DNA of 64,000 nt from NCBI RefSeq assembly GCF_963169125.1, contig NC_084802.1, positions 20,181,107 to 20,245,106 on the forward strand, in the 5' to 3' direction. The DNA is from Humulus lupulus. Lineage: Eukaryota; Streptophyta; Magnoliopsida; Rosales; Cannabaceae. Below the pieces are notes generated by a model that was not told the origin of the DNA, did no database searches, and saw nothing but the letters and a program-made list of their open reading frames with translations. The translations under genes and the position numbers were made by a program. This document shows, piece after piece, positions 31,962-43,442 of the stretch. Positions within the stretch are counted from its first letter, which is position 1, and every line of letters begins with the position of its first letter.

Positions 31962-34358
31962 GTGTTCATTATGAGGCAGTCAGAGTCGGAGACTAAAAAT
32001 GAGGCTGGTTCGTCAGGGGTGGCAGGTCAGCTTTCTAGTTTTGATTTTTGTATTATGCTGACTAGTTTGGTGCCATGTTGTTCTTTTCTTTGTTGCATAT
32101 AGAGAAGCATAGATTTGTTATGCAGATTGCATGATTATGTTGTGATGAGTTAGGTTATGATGGAAATGACTCATCAATTGTTGTGATAAAGTTGGTTATG
32201 ACTGACTTCAGTATGATCTTGGATATGGATTGGTTAGCCAAGTGAGAGGCAATGATAGAATGCAAGGAAAGGATATTAATTCTTGGGTTTGAGAGTGGAA
32301 GACCCTTGTGGTAGCTGGCACGGTGCATGGATTTGGTATGCTGATGACATCTGTATTTAGAGCTAGAGATCTATTGCAAGAGGATGCATAGAAGTCTTAG
32401 CTAGTGTGGTGGATACCACTTAGGTTGTGCCAGTGGGAACATGACATACTGGATTAGTCTGTGAGTTTCTGGATGGATTTCTAGGGGATTTGTCAGGATT
32501 ACTTTTACGTAAAAGGATAGAATGGTGATTGGATTGGTACTGGGGATGGAATCAGGTTTAAGGCCCTATATTGAACACTTCAGCAAAATTGTAAAACCTA
32601 AAGGGCTCAGTTATTGGAAAAGATGGTATTCTCTAAGGTAGATCTTTGATCTGGTTATTACCAGCTAGAGATCAGGGAGAAGGATATGGAGAAAATTGTT
32701 TTTATATCAGATAAGGGCACTAGGAGTGCTGGGTTATGTCTTGAGGAAATGGTTAACGCTAAGTTATGTTTTGATGGATTGGATGAGCAGAGTATTCAAG
32801 GATTATTTGAATTGGATTTGTGATCATTTTGATCGATGGTATTGTGTTATACTCTCAGTTTGAGATTTGCCAAGCTCAAGGAACTCCTTGAGGGTAGGAG
32901 TTTCCTTGGACGGGCAGGATATCACATGTACTTTGTGGATGAGTTCTGAGTTTTCTTACAGATTAGAACTAGTTGTAGGTCGTTATGATGCCTCAATGAA
33001 AGGAAAATGGATTGCCTATGTGTCATGTTGGTTAAAGGATCTGACCAGGACTAGAGTAGAGTTTCTGGTGGGCTAGGTGGCCAACTTTATGCTTGAGATT
33101 ATTATTTCAGAAAGGATCAATGAGAACAATTAAATGATCCATAAATGGGAAGAATTGAGAGGAATGTCTTAGCTGGATTAACTAAGGATTGGATTTGGAA
33201 TCCGAAGGACATTGGGATTAAATGAGAGATTCTGGATGAATCTCATGTTACTTTCTTTTTCTCTTCATTCAGGCATCATGGAAATGTAACAGGATATGAA
33301 AGCTTTATAATGGTGGCCTGGGATGGAGAGGGGCATAATGGAATATGTGGAAAAGTTCTTAACATGTTTGCAAGTCAAGACAGAGTATCAGAAACCAGTA
33401 AGACTATTGTAGCCTTTGAGTATTCCATAGTAGAAATAAGGAAACATAGAGATGGGTTTCGCAGTGGGGCTGCCCAGGATAGTGGGTCGGCGTGATTTGG
33501 ATTGAGTCGTTATGGACCAGTATTTAAAGTGAGCCCACCTTTATCAGTAAGGACAAGTAACACAGTTGATCAGTATTCAGATCTTTGTGTGAGAGAGGTA
33601 GTATGCCTTCATGGAAATCCAAGATCCATCTTATTAGATGAAAATTCTATTATTACTTCCAAGTTTTGGAAGGGTTGCAGAAGGTGCTGAATACACAGTT
33701 GGAATTTAATACAGTTTATTACTCTCAGACTGATGGTAAATCAGAGAGAGAAAGTTATCCAATTGTTATTGCAAGGACATCTTATAAGATGAATGAGATA
33801 TTATATCTGGATCCTGAGGTATTTCAGGGGAGCATGGAGGTTTTTGAAAAGGATGAAGCTTGGATGCTTACTTCTCAGAGTAAATGGAAAAGTTATATTA
33901 AATTGAAAAGCAAGAACATGGAGTTCCAAGTAGAAGATTGTATCTTCCTTAAAGTATCACCATGGTAAGGGGTGAGGTGGTAAGAGCAAGTTGAGCTCTA
34001 GATTAGAAAAGACTGTTTGAATCCTGGATAGGACCGGTCTGGTTGCTTTTGGATTGGCCTCGTCTTTGGCACTGTTAGCTGTATACATTGTATTTTAAAT
34101 TCCATGTTGAAGACATGGGTTAAAAGAAACTCATGTGTTGAGTTATGAGGCTCTGGAGATTGAGGCTAAGTTATCCTTGGAAGAATAGCCAGTTCAGATT
34201 TTAACAGAAAGAATAAGGTTTTGTGGAACAAAATTATACCTTGAGTCAAGGTAATGTTACAAAGACAGTGAGGTCGAGGGAACGACCTAGGAAATTGGAA
34301 TCAGTTGTGCAGAATTTATATTTCGAGCGATTCAGATAAATTTCGAGGGCGAAATTTC
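31962..34358 (+). pseudogene. Decayed pol of the Ty3 element
   Basis: Only islands are readable. The protease tail VMTDFSMILDMDWLAK lies near 32190-32240. An RT fragment near 32615-32720 reads as FSKVDL, stop, SGYYQLEIREKDM. The integrase end near 33665-33960 includes YYSQTDGKSER and MEFQVEDCIFLKVSPW. Stops and frameshifts are frequent, and the RT catalytic YxDD region and most of RNase H are missing or unrecognisable, so internal deletions also occurred. No chromodomain could be confirmed. Confidence 0.75.
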
Positions 34359-34375
34359 TGTAAGGAGGGGATAGT
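34359..34375 (+). promoter_or_regulatory. Polypurine tract of the Ty3 element
   Basis: GTAAGGAGGGGATAGT directly precedes the 3' LTR start. It would prime plus-strand DNA synthesis. Confidence 0.7.
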
Positions 34376-37300
34376 TGTAATGTCTCAAAATCCCTAATAA
34401 GGTTTAGGACCTTGATTAGGAGGCCGGGAGGGCCATAATTGATTTATTAAGCTATTAAATGATTATATACATGTTTATGTGAATTATATTATTATATGAT
34501 GATAGATGCATGCATATGGGTCCACATTTTATTATAAGGGCATTTCGGTAATTTGGCCCGTTGAGGGCGTAATTGTGTATTTTCATGTATGTTGGTGAAT
34601 TTTGAATAAGGCCACATTATAATGTGGATTTGTTCGAGCCATTCGACATGAGACGATCTTTGAATGCAAGTTATCAGTCTGGTAATAACGAGATTAATTT
34701 CGAGGCTCAAGGTGAGTCTCGGGGTGATTTGAGGATTAGAACATTACCGGGAATTAAATGGTAATGAGATATGATTTATTAGCATATGATAATATTAAGA
34801 ATAACGAGAATTAGAAGGCGTTAATTATGATTAACGAGATAGACGCGAAAGGACGATTTTACCCTTGGAAGCCTTTAAGGGATTTTAAAAAACCTAGGGG
34901 CATTTTAGGCTTTTCACCCTAAGGTTGTATTTAGCCATTAGAAGGTTGTGGAAGGTTGAACCAAAACAGAGCATCATCTCCTCCTTCAACCGTTCATCAT
35001 TTCTTCTTCTTTTCTTCTTTATTTTTGAAGCTCTTTTTGAGGAACCAAGCCTTGAGGGTTTTGGGTTATGTTCCACCATTGAAGAGGGTGTGATTCTGAG
35101 ATTGGGGTAAGTTTTAAGCCATTAAAACTCTTGTTCTTGCTTTGTTTTCTTTTGGTTTTCAGTTTGGTTTTTTAGTTGAAAAGTTTAGAATTCAATGGGG
35201 TTTTTGGCAAAGGTTACTTGGGTTATGATGCCTTGGGTTTGTGTATTTGGTATATGGGTTCATTTGGGGGTTTAAATGTGAAATTCCGTTTTTAGTAATT
35301 ACCAAATTAATTAAACCAAGTAAATTAATTAAAGTGCGGAATGGTAATTAACTGTTTACACAGATTACAGTTCTGTCGGGACAGAAACCAAACTTGTCAC
35401 GACAGAAACTGAACACAATAAAAAGACAGTGCAAAACAATAAAGAACACAGCGAATTTTTACAAGGTTCAGAAATCCTTTCGGATAACCTAATCCTTGGG
35501 GCCACGCCCAGAGAATAAAACCAATTAATAAAGAATCACAAGTACAATAACATTGACTTAAACAAAACAAGACTCCCTCTTGAGATTTGCTGCAACTTGT
35601 TGTACTTCTCTTCACTAATCTGATTTTGATTGAAACGCTCAACCACTTGAACTCCCTTCAATGGTCAGCGAGTGCTTGCATCCTCCCGACGCAAGGCTTT
35701 GTAAAAGATCTTCTCCCGAAGACTACAAACGCTGTGTTCAAATTACAATGTGTATTCACTCATGAACATGTTATAAGCTCACCACTTAAAACTAAACACA
35801 CATAATTCAACAAGATCACGTGAATACTTATGATCTTGAATACAAAGAAGAACTCTCAAATATTACAATAAAGCTCACGAATAATGCCCCAAAGAGTTCA
35901 TCCTTCTCACTGCCTTTAGAGCCCTATTTATAGAGTCTTTTTCGTGCTCACAAAGGCAGAAAAAGAATTCTTCTAATAAAGCCAAGAATCGCAGAAGATA
36001 TTCTTGATTGTCAAAGAGTTGCCTTATTTAGAAGATTCTGATCCAACTGATGCGATATCGGAGGGGACAGCTCAGACCTGTGTTGGATCAAAACAAGCTC
36101 AAAAAGGAAACAATAATTAATGATATTAAAAACCAGTTTCCTGATTGTAATCCTTGAGCTGCACGAAAATACATCAGCAAATAATCCAATAATAACTTTG
36201 GGTAAGTACAGAATATTTGCAATGACCTTTGTTTCCTTTATAACCAAAAAGAGACAATATATGCTAAATAAGGAAGCATATTATTGACCAACAATTACAC
36301 AAAAGGAAAGAGAGATTCCGAAAATTGGAATAAAGGAAACCAAATATTTTCCAATTAAAGCCGAAAAATATAAGAAAGGAAAACAAATATTTCCGAAAAT
36401 TATAATAAAAGGAAAACAAATATTTCCGAAAATTATAATAAAAGGAAACAATTAAATCAACCATTTACTCTTTTAAGAAAAAAAGATATTTCTATAAAAA
36501 TGCCAATTATAGGATTTACAAAATGGAGTGTGGAAGCTTGAGTTTCAGGTTGGAAAGGGAGGATTCGAAGGAGGGGAAGAACCAGGGTGAATTTGTTTGG
36601 TCCTAGCGCTACAGCGCCCAAAGGGTGGCGCTACAGTGCTAGCCAGGGAAAAATTCCCCTAGTTGTAGCGCTGTGGCACTAGAGGGGCGCATTGTAGCGC
36701 TACCCTGTTTTCTTTGATGAATATTTTGGGCACTTTTGAGGGTTTTTGGCTCGAGGTTTAAATTCCTAAGGCTCGGGATCGAATCTACTCATCTTTTGGG
36801 TACAATTCGGGGTCCCGGGAGTGAGATTTAGGTCAAGACGCTTTTATGGTTGATATCATTAATCGAAGATTGTATTTGGTTATAACTAGGTGACCGTTGA
36901 AGAATCAAAGAATCAGTCATCTAAAAGAGATGGAATTATCAGTCATCTGACCTGGATAGACTTATTAGTCATTTGACCGAGATGGACTTATCAGTCATCT
37001 GACCGAGATAGACTTATCAGTCATCTATTTAGAAAGTGACTTATTAGTCAACTGTTCAAAGAATGACTTATTAGTCATCTACCTCAAAGAGACTTATTAG
37101 TCATCTACCCCTGAGTGGGAGACTAATTAGTCATCTATTCAGAGCGTAGGGCTTCAAAAACACTTATTTGTACATGCTTTCATGCATGAGTAGAGTTATT
37201 ACTACTAGGCATGCCAATTATGACTTAGTAACATGTTATTACTTGTTCATGAGCATATTGAGTTTTCATGTTGGGCTTCGGCTCACGGGTGCTATGTGGT

Positions 37301-37634
37301 GTAGGTAAAGGCAAAAGAAAGCTGACGATGTGTACATATGCGGCTGCTCGACCGCCACGACCTAGGGTTTAAAGAGGAACTAGGGTTAAACCCTATTTTG
37401 CCACTAGGTCGGTTGGTTGTAAATATTTTGTTGTAGTTATCCTTTAAATTATATTTTTGGGATCCCAATGTATATGGTAAACGTTTTAGTGAAACGTTGT
37501 ATCTTAACCAAAAAATTTAACCCTAAACCGCTAAACATACTTAGTTACACGATTATTTCCAAATCACTCGATTAGCGAGTTTAGCACTGTTTATACTGCA
37601 CACCGTAACAGTCTTTGGAGTTTAGGGCATTACA
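34376..37634 (+). repeat. 3' LTR of the Ty3 element
   Basis: Starts TGTAATGTCTC and ends GGCATTACA. It is collinear with 11009-13637 apart from a 1242-bp copia solo LTR (35279-36520) and internal loss in the 26-bp array and the segment before it. The GC-rich patch (GGCGCTACAGTGCTAGCC) is at 36600-36705. Confidence 0.9.
35279..36520 (-). mobile_element. copia-type solo LTR inside the Ty3 3' LTR
   Basis: TGAAATTCC...GATTTACA, 1242 bp, with perfect target duplication AAATG (35274-35278 and 36521-36525). The empty site is seen in the 5' LTR (TTTAAATGGAG near 11910). A minus-strand TATAAATA at 35925-35932 suggests minus orientation. Short direct repeats of GGAAAACAAATATTTCCG occur about 36370-36445. 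No internal region, so a solo LTR. The superfamily is an inference from size and style. Confidence 0.85.
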
Positions 37635-38934
37635 AGGAGTGTTAATCATAGATATGAACATCTATAGCTTCTGATGAAGAAGTAAAATGATGGTTTCCTT
37701 TTAGTTTGGTTCAAGGTGCTCAATGATAGAGATCTCCTTTCAGTAATTAATACTAGTTTACTGAAATATCATTTATAAGGAACTAAGTGTTTTAAGGATA
37801 AAATACAATGAGGGGTAAAATAATACTTTAGTCCCATCTCATTGTAGACCGTTTATAAAGGATTGAGTGACAATTATGGTTGTAACAATGGATAAATAAT
37901 AACGTATCTATATTTGTTATAGAGTGTTCTATGAATTCAAGAGTGCAATTTTAAGTCTTTAGTGGATTTACGAGAAATTAATAAGTTAGTAAATTTATTT
38001 GTTAAATTTATGATAACTTATTGGAGCTTGATTTCATAGGCCCATGGTCCCCACCGTACCTTGGATAAAATCATCTAGAAAGTCTCAATTAATTGATTTA
38101 ATTATCAATTAGAATTATCAAAGTTGACCAGGTCAATTTTGGATAGTTTCATAGAGCTATACAATTTAGAGAATAAAAGAGATTTTAGGGCAGATTTATT
38201 AATTAAGACAAATTGGTAAATTAATAAATAAGTTTAAATCAATGTTCAAATTATATATAATTAATTTGATAAATGATTTAAATAATTATTTAATTTATTA
38301 AATCAATAGAAAATAATACATGCCTTGATTTTAAGTCCAATGAGCTTATAATTAAATGAAAATTTTCATGGGCCTAAAGCCCAGGAGAATTTCAACCATT
38401 AGGCTGATATTATTTATTATTTTATTGATTTTTGAATTAAATTAAATGACCTAATTGAGCCTATAAAAGGAATGCTAAATGGGAGTTGAAAAATATGTTT
38501 TTGAGAATATAGAAAGACTATCTGACAAAAGATCGGGATATCTATTCTTGATGCTCTAGGTTTTAGATTCTTTCTACAACATAAGTCATTATCTAAGCCA
38601 CAATATTCTCTTCTATTCTTCTTCTCTTTGTATCTATCTTATGTGTTGAGAAATGTCCACTCTAGTCTAGGTGATTCTAAGGATACTTTGGAAGACTGTG
38701 AAGAAAATTGAAGATCAGTTCAGTTTCTTGGTGATACCCTGCGACAGAAAGGATACAAGGGTTAGACAAAATGAAGGAAGGACTAATACATTCCACTGTG
38801 TATAATGTATGTGTTCTTATCATTATCTCTGTTTAATTCAATTGTAGAAACATGTTCTAGGTTGTCTTATATTAATTTGTTTAATGTATGATTTATATGA
38901 AAATAATTAAGATCCTATATAAGTTTTCCCAACA
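37635..38934 (+). repeat. Right half of the copia-type solo LTR
   Basis: Continues from 11008 after the 26.6-kb Ty3 insertion: AGTGGGAG at 11001-11008 rejoins GTGTTAATCATAG at 37638. It ends TTCCCAACA at 38934 with TACAT duplicated after it. It contains no coding frame. Confidence 0.8.
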
Positions 38935-38939
38935 TACAT

Positions 38940-39452
38940 ATGCAGTCCGCTCGACCGCCACGATCGAGATATCATAGGGGAACTAGGGTTGGACCCTGTT
39001 TTGCCGCTTAGGCTGGCTTATTTTGTAATCCTTGAGTTGTAAAAAAATTTTAAACTTGTATTTTGGGATCCCATGTAAAGACTAAAGTTTTCTTTTAATG
39101 GAAATGTTTGTTCCTTGACCAAGATTTTTAAGACCTGAATCCTTAGTGGCTTAATCATATGTTTTAGTAAAAATGACTCGTTTAGCGAGTCCCACACTAA
39201 TTTAAACACACGTGGTAACATACCCTAATTAGCAGGTTATTACAACTTGGTATCAGAGCTGCCAAGGTTTAAGGGTTCCTAATGATGGATTGGGCATGTA
39301 CACTCGTTGCTAAAGACAAGCTCGACCTAGGGTTTGGTAACTATTAATATAGTTATGTGTGCAATTGTTTAAATGAAATATATATGCTTTATCTGCTTCT
39401 TTAAATAGAAAGCATGAGCTATTTTGATAGGGCCTGCTTGTTCATTCACTAA
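38940..39452 (+). mobile_element. Right end of the outermost Ty3 5' LTR, primer site and internal stub
   Basis: The LTR resumes after the nested insertions and ends TTATTACA at 39244. TGGTATCAGAGC at 39248-39259 is the initiator-Met primer binding site. About 190 bp of internal leader follow, homologous to the leader of the Ty3 element at 11009-37634 (shared GGGCATGTACACTCGT). At about 39452 the sequence switches to copia internal DNA, so the rest of this Ty3 element is gone. Confidence 0.85.
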
Positions 39453-39531
39453 ATAAAGGAATCTAAAAACATAGCTTCTAAAAAAAAATTCTAGAACTAC
39501 TTTAAAGAAAAAGAACTTATTACAAAATTGA

Positions 39532-40184
39532 GCGCCCTTATAAGTACAATTGGGAATCCAATATTAGTTGATAAAGTTACAAAGGATAGAACAATGATGC
39601 AATTTGATAGAGTGTTAGTGGAGATAGAAATAACAGAGAAGGTCCCTAAATCCATTCAGTTTCTCAATGAGAAGGGGCAGCTAATGGAGCAACTATTGGA
39701 ATTTGAATGGCTACCAACTCAATGTAAAGAATGCAGGGTTTTTGATCATACTGAGATGATGTGTAATAGGAAACAAAAGGAGACTTGGAGGCAGAAAATC
39801 AGAAATGGAGAGGAAGAGACTATGCAAGACCCCAAGGAGCAGCAATCATTAACAAAGGATAAAGATTTAACTAATGGGGGTATTGATGTTGGTCAAAATA
39901 AGACAGATGCTAAGGAAGTAACTGAGTCACAGGCTGTGTCAAAGCCTCATGGAAATTCGATAGAGTCAAAGCAGAACGTTGATATGGCTATCAGGGATTC
40001 CAGTGAGAGCGATCCTGCTGAATGGACTACCCCTAAACGGGTGGGGGGAATTAAGAGGTTAGTTCTAAACTCACAGAACAAATTGAAGAACTCCTATAGT
40101 ACATTGCAAGAGAAGGTATTGGAGGTTACAAACTTGGAACTCTCAACAACAAATTTATTTAATGGAGAGTCACAACATTCTTAG
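39532..40184 (+). pseudogene. LINE ORF1, 5'-truncated
   Basis: The C-terminal two thirds of a plant LINE ORF1 protein, open to a stop at 40182-40184. It has VEIEITEKVPKSIQFLNEKG followed by a CCHC zinc knuckle (CKECRVFDHTEMMC), then a hydrophilic tail. The N-terminal domain is missing because the insertion starts here; the first codons come from host flank. ORF1 proteins bind the LINE RNA. The stop overlaps the ORF2 start at 40162 in another frame. Confidence 0.8.
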
Positions 40185-41034
40185 TTGGAATGTAAGGGGT
40201 ATTAATAAAAGGGAGAAACAGAAATCCCTGAGTTTATTTTGCTTTGTGAATAAAATAGGTTTAGGAGCCTTGTTAGAGACTAAGCTGCGTGGGGAAAAAA
40301 CTGAGAAAATGATGAGTTTGTTTTTCAGTGGCTGGAATTATTATACAGGTCCAGCTTCTGAAGGAAGAATCCTTCTAATTTGGCAGAGGCATAGTGTCTC
40401 TGTTGAGGTTCTGAAGGAAAGTGATCAATTAATACATGTCTATGTTCAGGAAGTGAGGTCTAATAAGAAGTTTTGTGTTACTTTTGTGTATGGTAGGAAT
40501 TCGATTGAGGAGAGAATGCAGCTTTGGGATGATCTCTCTGGTTTATGTTTTCCAGCCACTCCTTGGCTTGTGGCTGGGGATTTTAACACAGTTTTTGAGG
40601 TTACTGACAAAGTTGGAGGCCGTAATATTACTGCCATGGAATTGGTGGATACTCAAAATTGGAGAGCCTTAGGGTTGGTTGATGAGATGCGCACTAGAGG
40701 TTCTCATTTCACTTGGACAAATAAGCAAGCTAATGAGGATAGAATCAACTCTAAACTGGACATAATTTTTATAAATGAAGATTGGTTGGACTTATTCCCT
40801 CATGCTGAAGCTATTGTTAACTGGGAATTGCTTTCATATCATTGTTTTTGTATTATAAAATCAGGAGCTGCATTGAACTGTGGTATTAAACCTTTTAGGT
40901 TTTTTAATATGTGGACTGACCATGATAAATTTAAAGAGGTAGTGATGCAGAGCTGGTGCAAGCCTAGTAAGGGTTATGGTCTGGAGAAAATAGTCAGGAA
41001 ACTGGGTGCTCCAGCAGGTCCTTCGAAAGTTTAA
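40162..41034 (+). pseudogene. LINE ORF2, endonuclease part
   Basis: Begins with ATG at 40162, overlapping ORF1. Exonuclease-endonuclease-phosphatase fold motifs: ILSWNVRGIN, LLETKL (catalytic Glu), WLVAGDFNTV (Asp and Asn) and SHFTWTN. The usual S-D-H motif near the C-terminus reads SYHC, so the catalytic Asp is lost. The frame then shifts relative to RT near 41000-41034. The endonuclease would nick target DNA to prime reverse transcription. Confidence 0.88.
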
Positions 41035-43442
41035 CAAGAGTACTGTGGGAGATGTTGTTCAGAACCATAATACTGCTAAGGATAAATACCAAGCTGCTCA
41101 ATTGTCTCTTCAAAGTGACCCTCACTCATCAGATTTGAAAAGAGAGGAGAGGATAGTAGGTGAGATGTTTGCTAATCATGCTAGAATATATGAAAGCTTT
41201 CTTAGGCAGAAAAGTAAAGTGAATTGGCTTCGTTATGGTGATGATAATACGGCTTATTTTCACGCCTGCTTAAAACAGAGAAGGGCTTCTAACCGTATCA
41301 CTTCATTTGTTAATGAGTCTGGTCAGTTGATTGAGAGGTTTGAGGATGTATTGGATCACTTTGTGAATCACTTTCAAAAGATTATGGGAAGTCAGAGTAG
41401 TGCCTCGGTGCCTATTCAGAGGTCTTGCTTAAGATTTGGTTATAGGTCGTCTTTGGACCATCAGATTGGTTTGATAAAGCCATTTACTAGAAAGGAAGTG
41501 GAAGATGCTTTGTTTAGTATTAGTTCAATTAAAAGTCCAGGTCCGGATGAGTATGGATCAGGTTTTTTCAAAGCCATGTGGAAGGATATGGGAGCAGAAA
41601 TTTCAGAGGCCATTCTTGATTTCTTTGAGCGGGGTATGCTGCCTGAAGAGATGAATAAGGCTACAATTTCTTTGATTCCTAAGGTTGAAACCCCTACCAA
41701 GGCAGTGGATTATCGGCCCATAGCGTGTTGTAATACTATCTATAAATGCATTTCTAAAATGCTTTGTGGTAGATTGACGAAAGTTCTTCCTAGTCTAGTT
41801 AGTCAAAATCAAGGAGCGTTTGTGCAAAATAGATTGTTGGCGCATAATATTCTTATACTTCAGGATATTATTAAAGGTTATAAAAGGAAAAACATCTCTC
41901 CTGGATGTGTAATGAAGATAGACCTGAGCAAAGCTTATAACATGTTAGATTGGCACTTTTTGGAAGATATTCTCATTGCTTTCTGTTTTCCAAACAGATT
42001 TATCAAGTGGGTGATGACTTGTTTGAAGAATACTACTTATTTGATTTTAATGAATGGTAGGATTCAAGGAGGCTTTAAAGGTAGAAAAGGTCTTCGGCAA
42101 GGTGACCCTATCTCTCCTTTGTTATTTGTGCTAGTAATGGAATATTTCACCCGGCTTCTCTGTTAAGCTTCGCTAAACAAGGATTTCCGGTTTCATCCAA
42201 AGTGTAAGAATCTGAAACTTGTTAATCTGTGCTTTGCCGATGATTTGGTAATATTTTGCAAGGGCGTGTCTAACTCGGTTCAGATAATTAAGGACTGTTT
42301 CACTGAGTTCAGTTTGGCATCTGGTCTGTCAGCCAATTTGGAGAAGTCATAGGTATACTTTGGGGGTTTGGCTGAAAGAGAAGCGAATCAGCTGTTAAAT
42401 AGGCTCCATTTTACTGAAGGGTGCTTTCCTCTAAAATATCTGGGAGTTCCTCTTCGAACAATAAAAAGGAAGGCTAGAGACTGTGCTATTATTATTAAAA
42501 AGATTCAGCTGAAGCTTCACACTTGGTCTAGTCGTCATCTCTCTTTTTCTGGGAGGGCTCATTTAATTAACTCTGTTCTACTGAGTATTAGGTCTTTCTG
42601 GATGAGCATTTTCATTCTCCCCAAGAGTGTTATCAAGGAAATCGATTGATTATGCAGGAACTTTCTCTGGGGGCTCAAAGACAGTAACAGTAATCGCAGT
42701 AAAATGCATCTTACAACATGGGATCAAGTGTGCCTGTCGAAGAGCATGGGTGGTCTTGGGTTTAAGGAGGGGGCTACTTGGAACAAAGTGCTACTGGCTA
42801 ATTTTGTTTGGGCTGTATCCTCTAAGCAAGATATTCTTTTGGTGAAATGGGTTGATTCCATTTATCTTAAGGGGCAGGATTTCTGGAGCTATAAAGTCCA
42901 ACAGGATGTGAGTTGGTATTGGAAAAAGATAATCAATCTAAGAGCTGTTTTTCCGTCTAAAAACTTGGAAGAGGCAGTCAAGAACAACAAGATCAGTGTG
43001 AGAGCTCTTTACAATCGGATGCTTAATAAAAATAGAGTGTCTTTTGCAAATGTGGTCTGGTGTACTTTAACAGTGCCTAAACATAGGTTTATTTTGTGGC
43101 AAGCTACTCTTGGACACCTTCTCACCCGTGACAAGTTATATCTTTGCAAACTGAAATTATCTTCATTACTCTGCCCGGTCTGTGAAGAGGAGCAGGAATC
43201 ACATTCCCATCTGTTTTTTGCTTGTCCTTTTTCTCAACAGATTAGAACAAAAATGGAGGAATGGCTGGGAAGGGATATTTGGCCGAGTAGGTATGAGGAT
43301 TGGAGCTCATGGATGGCTGGCAAGCCTAATGGCTTGAAGCAAAAGGTAGCTGCTGCAGCTTTGGCAGCTGCTGTGTATATGGTTTGGAGAAACAGGAACA
43401 AATGTCTCTTTGAATTTAGTTCATGGTCTGTAGGATTTGTTG
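41006..43442 (+). pseudogene. LINE ORF2, reverse transcriptase and zf-RVT part
   Basis: One frame with three stops. RT motifs: SPGPDEYGSGFF, YRPIACCNTIYKCISKML, GAFVQNRLLAHNILI, KIDLSKAYNMLDW, LRQGDPISPLLF and the catalytic FADDL (42233-42247). The stops are TAA (42163-42165), TAG in EKS-stop-VYFGG (about 42349-42351, conserved Gln expected) and TGA in EID-stop-LCRNFLWG (about 42647-42649, conserved Arg expected). The C-terminal zf-RVT region has CPVCEEEQESHSHLFFACPF. A solo LTR truncates the end. Confidence 0.88.

Larger units (their letters stand above)
11009..37634 (+). mobile_element. Ty3/gypsy element with both LTRs (Tekay/Del-like), carrying nested insertions
   Basis: The 5' LTR is 11009-13637 and the 3' LTR 34376-37634. 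Target duplication is GGGAG (11004-11008) against AGGAG (37635-37639), one mismatch. The primer site lies just after the 5' LTR and a polypurine tract just before the 3' LTR. Internal coding sequence is 30520-34358 and heavily decayed. A Tat-type element occupies 13713-30519 in the leader, and a copia solo LTR (35279-36520) sits in the 3' LTR. Without insertions the element would be about 8.6 kb. The chromovirus lineage is inferred from the PBS and gag style; no chromodomain could be confirmed. Confidence 0.88.
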
